Assembly (NCBI RefSeq): GCF_002127265.1
Contig: NZ_NFUU01000001.1
Coordinates: 620,001 to 684,000 of the forward strand
Length of the DNA: 64,000 nucleotides
Direction of reading: 5' to 3'
From: Hydrogenophaga sp. IBVHS1
GTDB lineage: Bacteria; Pseudomonadota; Gammaproteobacteria; Burkholderiales; Burkholderiaceae_C
Numbering within the stretch: the stretch's first letter is position 1; every line of letters begins with the position of its first letter. The position numbers and the translations under genes are program-made. The notes below the pieces were generated by a model. The model worked only from the letters and a program-made list of their open reading frames with translations, searched no databases and had not been told where the DNA came from. Below, in pieces: positions 27,983 to 35,810 of this stretch.

Positions 27983-28647
27983 TGACCCGCCTGGACGATC
28001 GCGCGCTCGATGACGACGACGGCACCGACCGCACCGCGCCCGTGTGGGCGGTGTTCGGCGACCTCATGTCCGGCCTGGTTGGCGCCTTCGTGCTGATTCT
28101 GGTGGGCGTGCTGGTGGTGCAGATGGACCTGGCGGCCAGCCTGCAGGCCGAGGTGCAGAAACGCCAGCAGGAAGAACAGCGCCGCATGGCGTTGGAGAAG
28201 GCACTTGCCATCCCATTGCAAAACGGCCGCGTGACGCTGGACAACGGCCGCATCGGCATCAGCGGCAGCGTGCTCTTTGCCTTGAACTCCGACGAACTGC
28301 GCCCCGAAGGCCGGCAGATTCTGCAAAGCCTGGTGCCGCCGCTGCAGGTGTACCTGGGTGAGCGAGATGAAATGCTGATGGTCAGCGGCTTCACCGACGA
28401 CCGACCCGTGCAGGCCACCAACCAGCGTTTCGCCGACAACCTGGAACTCTCCGCCCAGCGCGCCCTCACGGTGACCCGCGCGCTCATCCAGGAAGGCATG
28501 CCACCTCAGCGCGTGTTCAGCGCCGCGTTCGGTGCCGAACAACCCGTGGCTTCCAACAGCGAAGAAAAGGGCAGGGCGCTCAATCGAAGGGTAGAGATGG
28601 CCCCGGTGCCCAAGGCCACGCCATCGAAAGCGCCGAACCGTGAGTGA
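27979..28647 (+). CDS. MotB/ZorB-like protein with OmpA peptidoglycan-binding domain
   Basis: 222-aa protein. A short cytoplasmic Asp-rich N-terminus leads to a single membrane helix (about residues 23-46). That helix starts WAVFGDLMSG, whose Asp28 sits where MotB, TolR and ZorB carry the proton-binding aspartate. A short linker (50-72) precedes an OmpA-family domain (about 95-205) with SGFTDDRPV and the peptidoglycan-contacting NLELSAQRALTVTRAL and GRALNRRVEM. Together with the DUF802 protein it should form a stator-like proton motor fixed to the cell wall. ATG 27979 overlaps the upstream stop; the GTG start of the next gene overlaps this stop by 8 nt. Confidence 0.88.
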   Translation: MMTRLDDRALDDDDGTDRTAPVWAVFGDLMSGLVGAFVLILVGVLVVQMDLAASLQAEVQKRQQEEQRRMALEKALAIPLQNGRVTLDNGRIGISGSVLFALNSDELRPEGRQILQSLVPPLQVYLGERDEMLMVSGFTDDRPVQATNQRFADNLELSAQRALTVTRALIQEGMPPQRVFSAAFGAEQPVASNSEEKGRALNRRVEMAPVPKATPSKAPNRE

Positions 28648-28987
28648 ACGGGTTCTGCTTTCCCCGCTGGCCCAGCTCAACCAGCACATCGCAGGGTTCA
28701 GCCCGCCGGGCGCTGAACTCCGCAGCGTGCAGGCCTTCCGCGAAAGCTGGGCTCGCATCTCCACCGAAAACGAGGTGACCCACGCCGTGCAACGCGGCCC
28801 CGAGAATGCCGGCCCGCTCAACTCGCACATGCTGGTGCTGCGCACGCTCGGCATGTTGCAGACCTTGTCGCCCGACTACCTGCGACGCTTCGTCGCGCAT
28901 GCAGATGCGTTGCTGTGGATTGATCAGGCAGGCAACCGATTGAAGCAGCCAGCGACCAAAGCGAAAGCCACGCGGCAGAAGCGATAG
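28640..28987 (+). CDS. DUF2894 family protein (last gene of motor-like cluster)
   Basis: 115-aa protein matching the conserved part of DUF2894: ELRSVQAFRESWARISTE near residue 26, PENAGPLNSHMLVLRTL near 53, and SPDYLRRFVAHADALLWID near 77. Many family members have a longer N-terminus; this one is short. The GTG start at 28640 lies inside the end of the OmpA/MotB-like gene. The C-terminus is Lys-rich (ATKAKATRQKR), suggesting contact with nucleic acid, membrane or an acidic partner. No known function; it is probably cytoplasmic and coupled to the motor unit. Confidence 0.82.
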   Translation: MSERVLLSPLAQLNQHIAGFSPPGAELRSVQAFRESWARISTENEVTHAVQRGPENAGPLNSHMLVLRTLGMLQTLSPDYLRRFVAHADALLWIDQAGNRLKQPATKAKATRQKR

Positions 28988-29002
28988 CACCCCTGCAGGG
29001 AA

Positions 29003-29380
29003 TCAGGCGGGCTGCGTCGGCGCCATCTGCGCCGGATCGTAGAAGAATTGCTCCTCGGCGATTTGCTCGCCTTCCCAGCGCTGGTAGGCCAGCTCTTCCA
29101 TGCGCGTCGCGCTGCCGTCCTTCCACTCGAACTCGAAAATCCAGCGGATGACGACGTGTGAGTCGTTGACGAACACAGGCCGCACGCAGGTTGACTGCAC
29201 GGAGCGCGCGCGCGCCAGCACCTTGCGTTCGAGCGCCACAAGGCGATCCCTGCCCGTCCTCGGCGCAGCCAGGTTTTCCCGCATGCTGGCGTTCTCTGCA
29301 TAGAACTCTTCGATGGCTTCCGCGTGAAGGCCTTGTTCGACGCGCTCGATGAAGCGCTCCAGGGTTTCGGTGGTGGGCAT
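29003..29380 (-). CDS. SnoaL-like / NTF2-fold protein
   Basis: 125-aa protein with the cone-shaped NTF2 fold pattern: an N-terminal helix pair (ERFIERVEQGLHAEAIEEFYAENA) followed by alternating beta strands ending with EEQFFYDP. Such proteins range from polyketide cyclases to uncharacterised scavengers, so no reaction can be given. The ATG at 29380 has AAGGA 7 nt upstream. It lies 23 nt downstream of the amidohydrolase on the same strand, possibly co-transcribed. Confidence 0.75.
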   Translation of the reverse strand: MPTTETLERFIERVEQGLHAEAIEEFYAENASMRENLAAPRTGRDRLVALERKVLARARSVQSTCVRPVFVNDSHVVIRWIFEFEWKDGSATRMEELAYQRWEGEQIAEEQFFYDPAQMAPTQPA

Positions 29381-29403
29381 GTGATGTCCTTGTCAGAAGG
29401 GAT

Positions 29404-30288
29404 TCATGGGGGCAACCTCAACAGCTTCATGATGTTCCCACGCGCCACCAGATCTCGTGTTGCAGGGGTGAGCTGGCGCAGGAAGTTTTGCACGCTCTGA
29501 AACTTCATGGCCTCGCTCTCGGCGGAGCGGTGGCTGGCGTCCGTGCCGACCAGGAAGCGCTCGGGCTTGCTCTCGATGAAGGCGAGCCACTGCGGCCACA
29601 CGTTCTGGCCGTCGCGCAGGATGGTGTAGTCGGGCGAGCGCGGGTGCACAGGCCAGGTGCGTGCGCTCAGTTCGTAAAACAGGTTGGGGTGCTGATCGAG
29701 CATGCGCTGCGCGACGAAGAGAGGCGTGTAGCCACCATGCGCCCAGATCACCGGCACATCGGGGAACGACCGCAGCAGTTCGCTGAACTCGCGCAGCCGC
29801 GTCCACTCAGCGTGGACCATCACGGGCACAAGGTGCTTGCGCGCCAGCGAAAGGATGCCGCGCAGCGTGGCGCCGTTGGGATTGAAGTCGGCCTCGGGCA
29901 GGCCAGGGGAAGGGAAGTGCGTGACCGAGATCTCGCCAATGCCGAGATACAGCCCGGTGGCCAGCATCGTGTCCAGCGTCTCCAGCAGGGCCGGGTCGTC
30001 CCGCTCCCAGCCGCGCCGGTACGCGGCGCGCTCGGGGGATACGGAAGCAAACGGAATGAAGCGACCCGGGTGTCGCTTCGCGCTGGCCGCCACGGTGTCG
30101 TTGTCGCTGCTGCGGCCCCAGAACACCACGGCGCGCTCCACACCGTGGCGCTGCATCAGCTCGACCTGCATGCGCTCGTCGTTGAGGTGCACGTGGGCGT
30201 CGATGAAGGGGATGTTTTCAGGCTCGGTGGCTTGTGCTGTGGCGCAGACCAACGCGAGGCAGATGGAGGCAACAAACCGGGAGCGCAT
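29404..30288 (-). CDS. Exported amidohydrolase-family protein
   Basis: 294-aa TIM-barrel metal-dependent hydrolase of the amidohydrolase_2 type with a signal peptide (MRSRFVASICLALVCATAQA, probable cleavage after residue 20). Seen: DAHVHLNDERMQ near residue 30 (first HxH pair), VMVHAEWTR near 160, WAHGGY near 186 and GTDASHRSA near 250. A periplasmic location is unusual for this fold, which is mostly cytoplasmic. The substrate is not indicated. It sits between the toxin-antitoxin pair and the SnoaL-like gene. Confidence 0.82.
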   Translation of the reverse strand: MRSRFVASICLALVCATAQATEPENIPFIDAHVHLNDERMQVELMQRHGVERAVVFWGRSSDNDTVAASAKRHPGRFIPFASVSPERAAYRRGWERDDPALLETLDTMLATGLYLGIGEISVTHFPSPGLPEADFNPNGATLRGILSLARKHLVPVMVHAEWTRLREFSELLRSFPDVPVIWAHGGYTPLFVAQRMLDQHPNLFYELSARTWPVHPRSPDYTILRDGQNVWPQWLAFIESKPERFLVGTDASHRSAESEAMKFQSVQNFLRQLTPATRDLVARGNIMKLLRLPP

Positions 30289-30292
30289 GTGA

Positions 30293-30823
30293 TCAATCCC
30301 AGACGTTCAGAGCGCTTGGACTGTGCAGCGTCAGCGGTGGGTCTGACCGCTGAGCCTCGGTCAACAGCTGCGACCAGTCATCCGGTGGATGGCCGCTTTC
30401 CAGCATGCGCGAGAAGACGCGGTAGGCATCCTGACGGCTTTCGTAGGCGCGTTTGGTGGCCTCATCGTTCACCCATGCGTACACGATGGTCTGGCTGGGA
30501 GCGTGAAAGCGGAAGAACAACCGGTATTGTTGAAAGAACTTCACACGGAACCAGTGCCGGTGAGTCTCACCCAGCGTGTCGCCCTGACGGTATTCAGGTC
30601 GGGTCGGGTCTTGCGGGATGACTTCAAACGCCAACTGGCGGATGGCGGCAAGGCGTTTGGTGGCGTTTTTGTGGATATAGCCCTTGGGATCCTTGCGCTG
30701 GAGGTCGACGACATCTTGCGTCAGCGCACGCAACTGCTCGAGAAAAAGAGGATGCGCAAACAGCGTCCAGCCGTTGACCACCACAGGCGCGCCCGCAGGC
30801 TTTTTTGGGGACGCGCGGCTCAT
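30293..30823 (-). CDS. yhaV: YhaV-type toxin of a type II toxin-antitoxin system
   Basis: 176-aa protein of the YhaV family (RelE-like RNase that cleaves mRNA/rRNA). Signatures: VVNGWTLFAHPLFLEQL near residue 15, KNATKRLAAIRQLAF around residue 52, and the HWFRVKFFQQYRLFFRFH block near 88 leading to YAWVNDEATKRAYESRQDAY. Its ATG overlaps the antitoxin stop by 2-3 nt, so production is tied to antitoxin translation. The gene appears intact. Confidence 0.92.
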   Translation of the reverse strand: MSRASPKKPAGAPVVVNGWTLFAHPLFLEQLRALTQDVVDLQRKDPKGYIHKNATKRLAAIRQLAFEVIPQDPTRPEYRQGDTLGETHRHWFRVKFFQQYRLFFRFHAPSQTIVYAWVNDEATKRAYESRQDAYRVFSRMLESGHPPDDWSQLLTEAQRSDPPLTLHSPSALNVWD

Positions 30824-31149
30824 TCATCGTCGGCCGAGAGCGGCGCATCCAGATCGACCTGGACGGCCTGGGTCAAGGCTTTCACGTGTCGAAGCAGGCC
30901 CGCGTCCAACGACTTGAGGTGCTCAGGGTGGCGGGCGATGTCGAGGGCAAGCAAGTTCAGGAATGGCTCGAAGGCAGGGTCGACCGCTGCATCGGACACG
31001 GCGCGTGTCAGCACCACCTCGCCATCGGGTCGGATCAGGTAGCTGATCTTGTCGCGCTTGTTCAGGCCGAGCGTGCGGCGCACGGCCTCTGGTACCGTGG
31101 TCTGGTACCGGTCGGTGAGAGTGGATTCGGCGGCGAGAGAGTTCGGCAT
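30820..31149 (-). CDS. prlF: PrlF/SohA-type antitoxin
   Basis: 109-aa antitoxin with an N-terminal AbrB/SpoVT swapped-hairpin DNA-binding domain (residues about 8-50; ESTLTDRYQTTVPEAVRRTLGL). Its C-terminal half should wrap and block YhaV. The start is taken at ATG 31147-31149, directly before the AbrB motif; a longer frame to 31215 would cover the presumed operator. PrlF proteins repress their own operon. Confidence 0.92.
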   Translation of the reverse strand: MPNSLAAESTLTDRYQTTVPEAVRRTLGLNKRDKISYLIRPDGEVVLTRAVSDAAVDPAFEPFLNLLALDIARHPEHLKSLDAGLLRHVKALTQAVQVDLDAPLSADDE

Positions 31150-31180
31150 GGCGGTGGTCCCGAAAATGATATCGCATGGT

Positions 31181-31194
31181 AATGCAAATGCATT
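31181..31194. promoter_or_regulatory. Candidate PrlF operator (AATGCA-AA-TGCATT)
   Basis: A perfect 6-bp dyad with a 2-bp centre lies 32 bp upstream of the antitoxin start, in an AT-richer patch that contrasts with the flanking GC-rich DNA. Autoregulation of prlF-yhaV by the AbrB-type antitoxin is the family rule, so this is the most likely operator. Confidence 0.55.
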
Positions 31195-31252
31195 GTCATG
31201 ACAAGGCGCTTGCATTGCGGGTCAGCAACCCAAGCGCATGCCTCCCCGGGGC

Positions 31253-32005
31253 CTACCCGACGTGCCGGCTGAACGCTTCGGATGCGGTGGAGTTGGCGGG
31301 AGCCTCCGCCTGAAGCCTCAGCAGCAAGTCATCCAGATCCACATGCCCACCGAACGCGCCTGTGCTCTGCGCAAACTCACCGCGCTCCACCGCATGGGCG
31401 AAGCGCACGGCGGGGTCGAGCTCAAGACGCGCGTGCAGAGCGGCCAGGGCCGGGAACTCGCGCCGGTCCAGCACCTGGTGGAAGTCGTTCCAGCGTGCGA
31501 TGCCCATGAAGTAGGCGTCGGCGGCGGTGCGTCGTGAGCCCGCCAGGCAGGGATTCGAGCCCAGCATCTGCTCCAGATCTGCGTGCACCTTGCGCACCTT
31601 GTGGTGCCCCATGGTGGTCACGACACGCTGCTCCTCGTTCGCCAGTCCATGCTCCATGGCGTACCAGAGGGGCGAGAACGACTCGAAGAAGTCGGTGTTG
31701 AGAAAGGCCAGCACTTCATTGAAAAAGTCGAACTCAGGCGTGCCTTGCGCGGGGACCAATCCGCTGCCTGTGCTTTGCGCACCGATGTGGTGGAGGATGG
31801 CCATGCTCTGGTTTACTTGGCGACCATCGGCGGTGCGCAGAGAAGGCGTCTCGGCTACCGGGTTGATGCGCCGGTAGGCCTCGCTGCTCACCACGGTGGG
31901 CATCTCGATGCGGCAGAGCTGGTAGGGCAGGCCGCTCCATTCGAGCGCCACGATGGAGCCGAACGAGCAGCATTCCGGCACACCGTAGAAGAGGATGGGA
32001 TGCAT
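31253..32005 (-). CDS. Glutathione S-transferase family protein
   Basis: 250-aa GST: an N-terminal thioredoxin-like domain (1-80) beginning ILFYGVPECCSFGSI and containing the cis-Pro region NPVAETPSL and the glutathione-contacting QSMAILHHI, then an all-helical C-terminal domain. The Cys-Cys pair near residue 12 (PECCSFG) and Ser14 are active-site candidates, placing it near the beta/omega-type or Ser-type GSTs. It is divergent from a LysR gene with 107 bp between starts and several repeated half-sites, so probably induced by that regulator. Confidence 0.87.
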   Translation of the reverse strand: MHPILFYGVPECCSFGSIVALEWSGLPYQLCRIEMPTVVSSEAYRRINPVAETPSLRTADGRQVNQSMAILHHIGAQSTGSGLVPAQGTPEFDFFNEVLAFLNTDFFESFSPLWYAMEHGLANEEQRVVTTMGHHKVRKVHADLEQMLGSNPCLAGSRRTAADAYFMGIARWNDFHQVLDRREFPALAALHARLELDPAVRFAHAVERGEFAQSTGAFGGHVDLDDLLLRLQAEAPANSTASEAFSRHVG

Positions 32006-32047
32006 GAAAAACTCCTTGGGTTGGATGAAGGAGCGAATTGTTGCGTC

Positions 32048-32103
32048 GTGGACGATGGATGACTAGATGGCAAAAAGTGGATGCAAAGTCCACGAATGTG
32101 GAC
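32048..32103. promoter_or_regulatory. Cluster of GTGGAC/GTCCAC half-sites between GST and LysR genes
   Basis: Four copies of one half-site are seen: GTGGAC (32048-32053), GTGGAT (32077-32082), GTCCAC (32088-32093) and GTGGAC (32098-32103). The last two form a perfect dyad, GTCCAC-GAAT-GTGGAC, ending 9 bp before the LysR ATG. This looks like a multi-site operator for the adjacent LysR protein, including an autoregulatory site. Confidence 0.6.
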
Positions 32104-32112
32104 AATGGCCCC

Positions 32113-33003
32113 ATGAACCTGAACGACCTGACCCTGTTCGCCCAGGCGGTGGAAAGCGGTGGCTTCGCGCCGGCAGCGCGGCGCTTCTCAGTGCCCAAGT
32201 CCACCTTGAGCAAGCGCGTGGCCGCACTGGAAACCAGTCTGGGTGTGCGTCTTATCGAACGCAATTCGCGCAGCTTTCACCTGACGGAGACCGGGCGCGA
32301 CTTCTACGAGCACGCGCGGGCCGCGCTGATCGAAGCGGAGAGTGCTCAGCAGATCGTGCAGCAACGTCTCGCCGAACCCAGCGGTACCGTGCGCATCACC
32401 GCCGCCGTGCCGGTGGTGCAGTTCCTGCTGGCGCAACACCTGCCGGCGCTGGCCCGCCAATGGCCGCGATTGCTCATCCAGCTGCATGCCAGCGATCGTT
32501 TCGTGGACCTCTTGCAGGAAGGGTTCGACATCGCCGTGCGCAGCCACTTTTCGCCATTGCCCGATTCGGGGCTGGTGCAGCGCAAGTTGATGGAAGAAGC
32601 GGTGTGGCTGGTGGCCGCGCCCTCCTTGCTCAAGGCGAATGGCACGCCTCGCAAACCCGCAGACCTGTTGAAGCACCCGGGCTTGCTGACCTCGCCCGAA
32701 GCCGTGGCATGGGCACTGCGGCGCGACGATGGTGCGAGCGAAACCGTGACGATGCCACCCCGCCTGGTGGCGGACGAGTCCGTGGCGCTGCTCCATGCGG
32801 CTTCAGCCGGCCTTGGCATCACCTGCCTGCCTCAAAGCATCTGCGGTCACCACGTGGCGCGTGGCGAGCTCGTTCAGGTGCTGCCCCGTTGGTCAGCAGG
32901 CGCGGTGACCACCACCGCGCTGGTTCCCCACCGTCGCAGCCTGCTGCCCTCGGTGCGCGCGGTGCTGGACTTCCTGTCGACGCACATGGCGGCGACCCCC
33001 TGA
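32113..33003 (+). CDS. LysR-family regulator divergent from GST
   Basis: 296-aa LysR regulator; the HTH begins at the start codon (MNLNDLTLFAQAVESGGF, recognition part KSTLSKRVAALE), followed by an effector domain. ATG 32113 is chosen because the helix-turn-helix follows directly; the upstream in-frame ATG at 32038 would translate the operator cluster. It is of the CrgA/DsdC-like single-domain type common in Burkholderiales. It ends 1 nt from the convergent Bug-protein gene. Confidence 0.9.
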   Translation: MNLNDLTLFAQAVESGGFAPAARRFSVPKSTLSKRVAALETSLGVRLIERNSRSFHLTETGRDFYEHARAALIEAESAQQIVQQRLAEPSGTVRITAAVPVVQFLLAQHLPALARQWPRLLIQLHASDRFVDLLQEGFDIAVRSHFSPLPDSGLVQRKLMEEAVWLVAAPSLLKANGTPRKPADLLKHPGLLTSPEAVAWALRRDDGASETVTMPPRLVADESVALLHAASAGLGITCLPQSICGHHVARGELVQVLPRWSAGAVTTTALVPHRRSLLPSVRAVLDFLSTHMAATP

Positions 33004-33004
33004 A

Positions 33005-33979
33005 TCACTCCGCCTCGATCCCGGCCGCCTTGATCACCCGGCCCCACATCTCGGTTTCATTGGCCTGAAACTTCACCAGCTCGGCCGGTGAGGTGGGAAA
33101 CACTTCACCGCCGCTGTTGGCGAAGAACTGGCGCACGCCCTGGCTTTCGATGGCTTTGTGCAGCAGTTCGTTGAGGCGCGTCACCACGGGGGCCGGCGTG
33201 CCGGCAGGAGCGTAGGCGGCGAACCAGTAGCCCATGTCGTAACCCTTCACGCCGGCTTCGGCGATGGTGGGCACATCCGGCAGTGCCGTCATGCGTTTCG
33301 ATGCCGTCACACCGAGCGCGCGCACCTTGCCGGTGGTGATCTGCGGCATGCCGGTCGAGGCGTCGGTGAACATCATGGTGATCTGGCCGCCCAGCAGGTC
33401 GGTGATGCCCATGGGGTTGCTGCGGTAGGGCACGTGCAGGATGTTCACACCAGCGAGTTGCTGAAACAGTTCACCCGCCACACGGCTCGATGAGCTGCCA
33501 CTGCCGAAGGAGAGCTTGCCGGGTGCCGCTTTGGCCGCGGCCAGCACATCGGCCACGGTCTTGTAAGGTGCATCGGCGCGCACGATCATGATCTGGCCGC
33601 CCTTGCCGATGCCGGTGATGGCCGCGAAGTCCTTCACCGGGTCGTACGACAGCTTCTTGTAGAGGTGCTGGTTCGCCGCATGCGTGGTGTTGGTGGTGAT
33701 GAGCACTGTGTGACCGTCCTTGGGCGCCGCGGCCACCGCCTGCGCGGCAATCATCCCGCTGGCGCCGGCCTTGTTGTCGACCACCACGGGCTGGCCGGTC
33801 TGTTCGCTGACCGATTGGCCGAGCGCGCGTGCCAGGATGTCGGTGGCGCTGCCGGCAGCGAATGGCACGACAAAGGTGATGGGTTTGGTGGTGAGTGTGG
33901 CCTGCGCCATGGCGGCTGGCGCTGCCAGTGCAGATGCCAGGGCGATGACGGCGCGGCGTCGGGTGAAGGGATGGGTCAT
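33005..33979 (-). CDS. Tripartite tricarboxylate transporter substrate-binding protein (Bug/TctC)
   Basis: 324-aa periplasmic binding protein of the Bug family. Tat-like leader RRRAVIALASALAAPAAMA (residues 7-25), then KPITFVVPFAAGSATDILAR and VVDNKAGASGMIAAQAV, the two loops that hold a carboxylate ligand through water molecules. AAGGAGAC precedes ATG 33979. No TctA/TctB membrane genes are in the window; orphan Bug genes are normal in Burkholderiales. It lies downstream of the AtuA-type pair on the same strand (34 nt), probably binding that pathway's substrate. Confidence 0.92.
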   Translation of the reverse strand: MTHPFTRRRAVIALASALAAPAAMAQATLTTKPITFVVPFAAGSATDILARALGQSVSEQTGQPVVVDNKAGASGMIAAQAVAAAPKDGHTVLITTNTTHAANQHLYKKLSYDPVKDFAAITGIGKGGQIMIVRADAPYKTVADVLAAAKAAPGKLSFGSGSSSSRVAGELFQQLAGVNILHVPYRSNPMGITDLLGGQITMMFTDASTGMPQITTGKVRALGVTASKRMTALPDVPTIAEAGVKGYDMGYWFAAYAPAGTPAPVVTRLNELLHKAIESQGVRQFFANSGGEVFPTSPAELVKFQANETEMWGRVIKAAGIEAE

Positions 33980-34013
33980 GTCTGTCTCCTTGTGGGTGGG
34001 GATGGAAGCTGCG

Positions 34014-34376
34014 TCAGTCCGACGGACCGCGCAGATGGGAAACCAGGTCGGCAGGAACCTCAAGCGTGAGTTCCAGCAGATGAAAGGACAGCGCCTTGCC
34101 GTGGCTGTCCAGGTTCAGGGCGTCGTTGACGCCGCCGTCCAGCACTTCGTCGAGCACGAAGTTCAGCGCGTGCAGGTTGGGCAGCACATGGCGAACCACG
34201 CGAGTGGGCGCGCGGTGACGGAAGTGCTCGGCCACGCGCAGCGCGGTGATCTGCGCTTCGATGAACGGGTAGAGCGCCTCGCTCCAGGCAATCACGCTGA
34301 TGTTGGAGCGGTTGCCCTTGTCACCGGTGCGGCCGTGGGCGGCGCGCCAGAGCGGGATGTGGACGGCAACGCTCAT
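34014..34376 (-). CDS. AtuA-type C-terminal domain protein (separate small subunit)
   Basis: 120-aa protein matching the C-terminal ferredoxin-fold-like part of AtuA-family proteins. Recognised from PLWRAAHGRTGDKGNRSNISVIAW near the start (residues 7-30, conserved in the family) and LPNLHALNFVLDEVLDGG. In many genomes this domain is fused to the DUF1446 domain; here it is a separate gene whose ATG overlaps the upstream stop by 4 nt. The pair is thus a split version. Reaction unproven. Confidence 0.85.
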   Translation of the reverse strand: MSVAVHIPLWRAAHGRTGDKGNRSNISVIAWSEALYPFIEAQITALRVAEHFRHRAPTRVVRHVLPNLHALNFVLDEVLDGGVNDALNLDSHGKALSFHLLELTLEVPADLVSHLRGPSD

Positions 34377-35734
34377 GGCGCGGACTCCAGCATGAGGAAG
34401 CGGGTGGGAACCTGTTCGCGGTCCAGCGTGCACGAAACGGTGCCCAACGTGGGCCGCAGTGCCGTGCGAACGCCGCCACCGCCCGCCGGGCCGCAGGTGT
34501 AGAGCGCGTTCACCTCGCGCATGAGGCGTTGCGCGGTGCTCTTGTCGGCATGCCGTGTGGCCACACGCAGGCGCACGTCGGTGGCGCGGCCGTGTGGGGT
34601 CTCCTGCAACCAGCGACCGTGGTCGTCGGCCAGCACGCTGGTCACACCGATCAGGTCGATGCGCAGCGGGCCCGTGCCTTGCAGGCGCTGGGTCAGGATA
34701 TCGGCGGCAAGCCGGGCGCGGGATTCAGCGCGAACACCGGCATAGGAGATTTCCCCTTCGGCCAGCCAGCCGCTCTCGAAGCACACGTTCACCTTCAAGG
34801 TGTCGGGCCGGCCGTGCCCCCGCACTCCAGACAGTCGCACCCGGTCGGGTCCCACCTGTTCAACACGCGCGTGGGTGATGTCGGCCACCACATCGGGCGT
34901 GAGGTAGGCGGCGGGGTCGTGCACTTCGTAGAGCAGCTGTTCCTTCACGGTGTGCTCGTCGACCACGCCACCCGTGCCTTCGGGTTTGAAGACCGTGCAG
35001 CTTCCGTCGGCTTCGATGGCCGCGATGGGGTAACCCACCCGTGCCAGATCGGGTACCTCCTTCACGCCCGGGTCTGCGTAATAGCCGCCGGTGACCTGCG
35101 CGCCGCATTCCAGCAAGTGCCCCGCCATGGTGGCCCCGGCGATGCGGTCCCAGTCGTCCAGCCTCCAGCCGTGGTGCGCAAGGGCCGGGCCCAGCACCAG
35201 AGAAGGGTCTGCCACCCGGCCTGTCACCACCACGTCGGCTCCCGCGCGCAATGCATCGGCTATGGCCTGGGCGCCGATGTAGGCGTTGGCGCTGATGACC
35301 GCACGGCCGGCCAGCTGCTGTTGCAAGTCCGGCGTCATCAGGCGGTCGACCACCCGGTTCGACACATCGTCGCCTTGAACCACCGCCACGCGAGGCGCGC
35401 GCAAGCCCAGCGATGCAGCGATGGCCTGGATGCGCTTGCCCGCGCCGAGCGGATTGGCGGCGCCGAAATTGCTCACGATCGGAATGCGGTGCGCCAGGCA
35501 GCGCGCAAGCACGGGGCGCACCAGTTCCTCCAGCAGCGGTTCAAAGCCGCCCTCCGGGTCCTGCAGGCGGGCGAGTTGCGCCAGGGCCAGCGTGCGTTCT
35601 GCGAGGGTCTCGAAGATCAGGCAGGCTGGTCCTCCGGTGCGGATGAGGGCATCCACCACGGCGTCGGCGGCGTCGATGCGGTCGCCGGAGAAGCCGGCGG
35701 CCGAACCCACGTGAAGCATGTTGTTGTCTGCCAT
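34373..35734 (-). CDS. AtuA-family protein (DUF1446, acyclic terpene utilisation type)
   Basis: 453-aa protein of the DUF1446/AtuA family, linked in Pseudomonas to citronellol/geraniol degradation, but with a biochemical role that is not established. Seen: HVGSAAGFSGDR at the N-terminus, SNFGAANPLGAGKRI near residue 93, DVVVTGRVADPSLVLGPAL near 155, and GGYYADPGVKEVPDL near 204. ATG 35734 is used; a TTG 9 nt further upstream is possible. It is divergent from a LysR gene and followed by its small-domain partner and a Bug binding protein, a typical Burkholderiales acid-degradation layout. The terpene link is by family name only. Confidence 0.87.
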   Translation of the reverse strand: MADNNMLHVGSAAGFSGDRIDAADAVVDALIRTGGPACLIFETLAERTLALAQLARLQDPEGGFEPLLEELVRPVLARCLAHRIPIVSNFGAANPLGAGKRIQAIAASLGLRAPRVAVVQGDDVSNRVVDRLMTPDLQQQLAGRAVISANAYIGAQAIADALRAGADVVVTGRVADPSLVLGPALAHHGWRLDDWDRIAGATMAGHLLECGAQVTGGYYADPGVKEVPDLARVGYPIAAIEADGSCTVFKPEGTGGVVDEHTVKEQLLYEVHDPAAYLTPDVVADITHARVEQVGPDRVRLSGVRGHGRPDTLKVNVCFESGWLAEGEISYAGVRAESRARLAADILTQRLQGTGPLRIDLIGVTSVLADDHGRWLQETPHGRATDVRLRVATRHADKSTAQRLMREVNALYTCGPAGGGGVRTALRPTLGTVSCTLDREQVPTRFLMLESAP

Positions 35735-35787
35735 GCCGGGCAATGTAGGCGCGATCCAGTCATTGTGGAAACTCGAAATTCAGATAT

Positions 35788-35810
35788 ATTGATCCGCAAT
35801 GCAGATCAAT
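35788..35810. promoter_or_regulatory. LysR-type operator ATTGATC-N9-GATCAAT overlapping LysR start
   Basis: A perfect 7-bp inverted repeat with a 9-bp spacer; the spacer contains the LysR ATG (35799). It lies 54 bp from the AtuA start. The long perfect dyad and position strongly suggest autoregulation by the adjacent LysR protein. Confidence 0.65.

Noticed and set aside
25543-28987. Calling the motor-like cluster a classical Zorya defence system
   Set aside because: No ZorC, ZorD helicase or ZorE nuclease gene is present, and the flanking DUF3348/DUF2894 proteins differ; only the membrane motor architecture is shared.
28992-29001. CCCTGCAGGG palindrome after the DUF2894 gene as terminator
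   Set aside because: It has no loop and no T run; a 10-bp self-complementary site is not enough to support a terminator.
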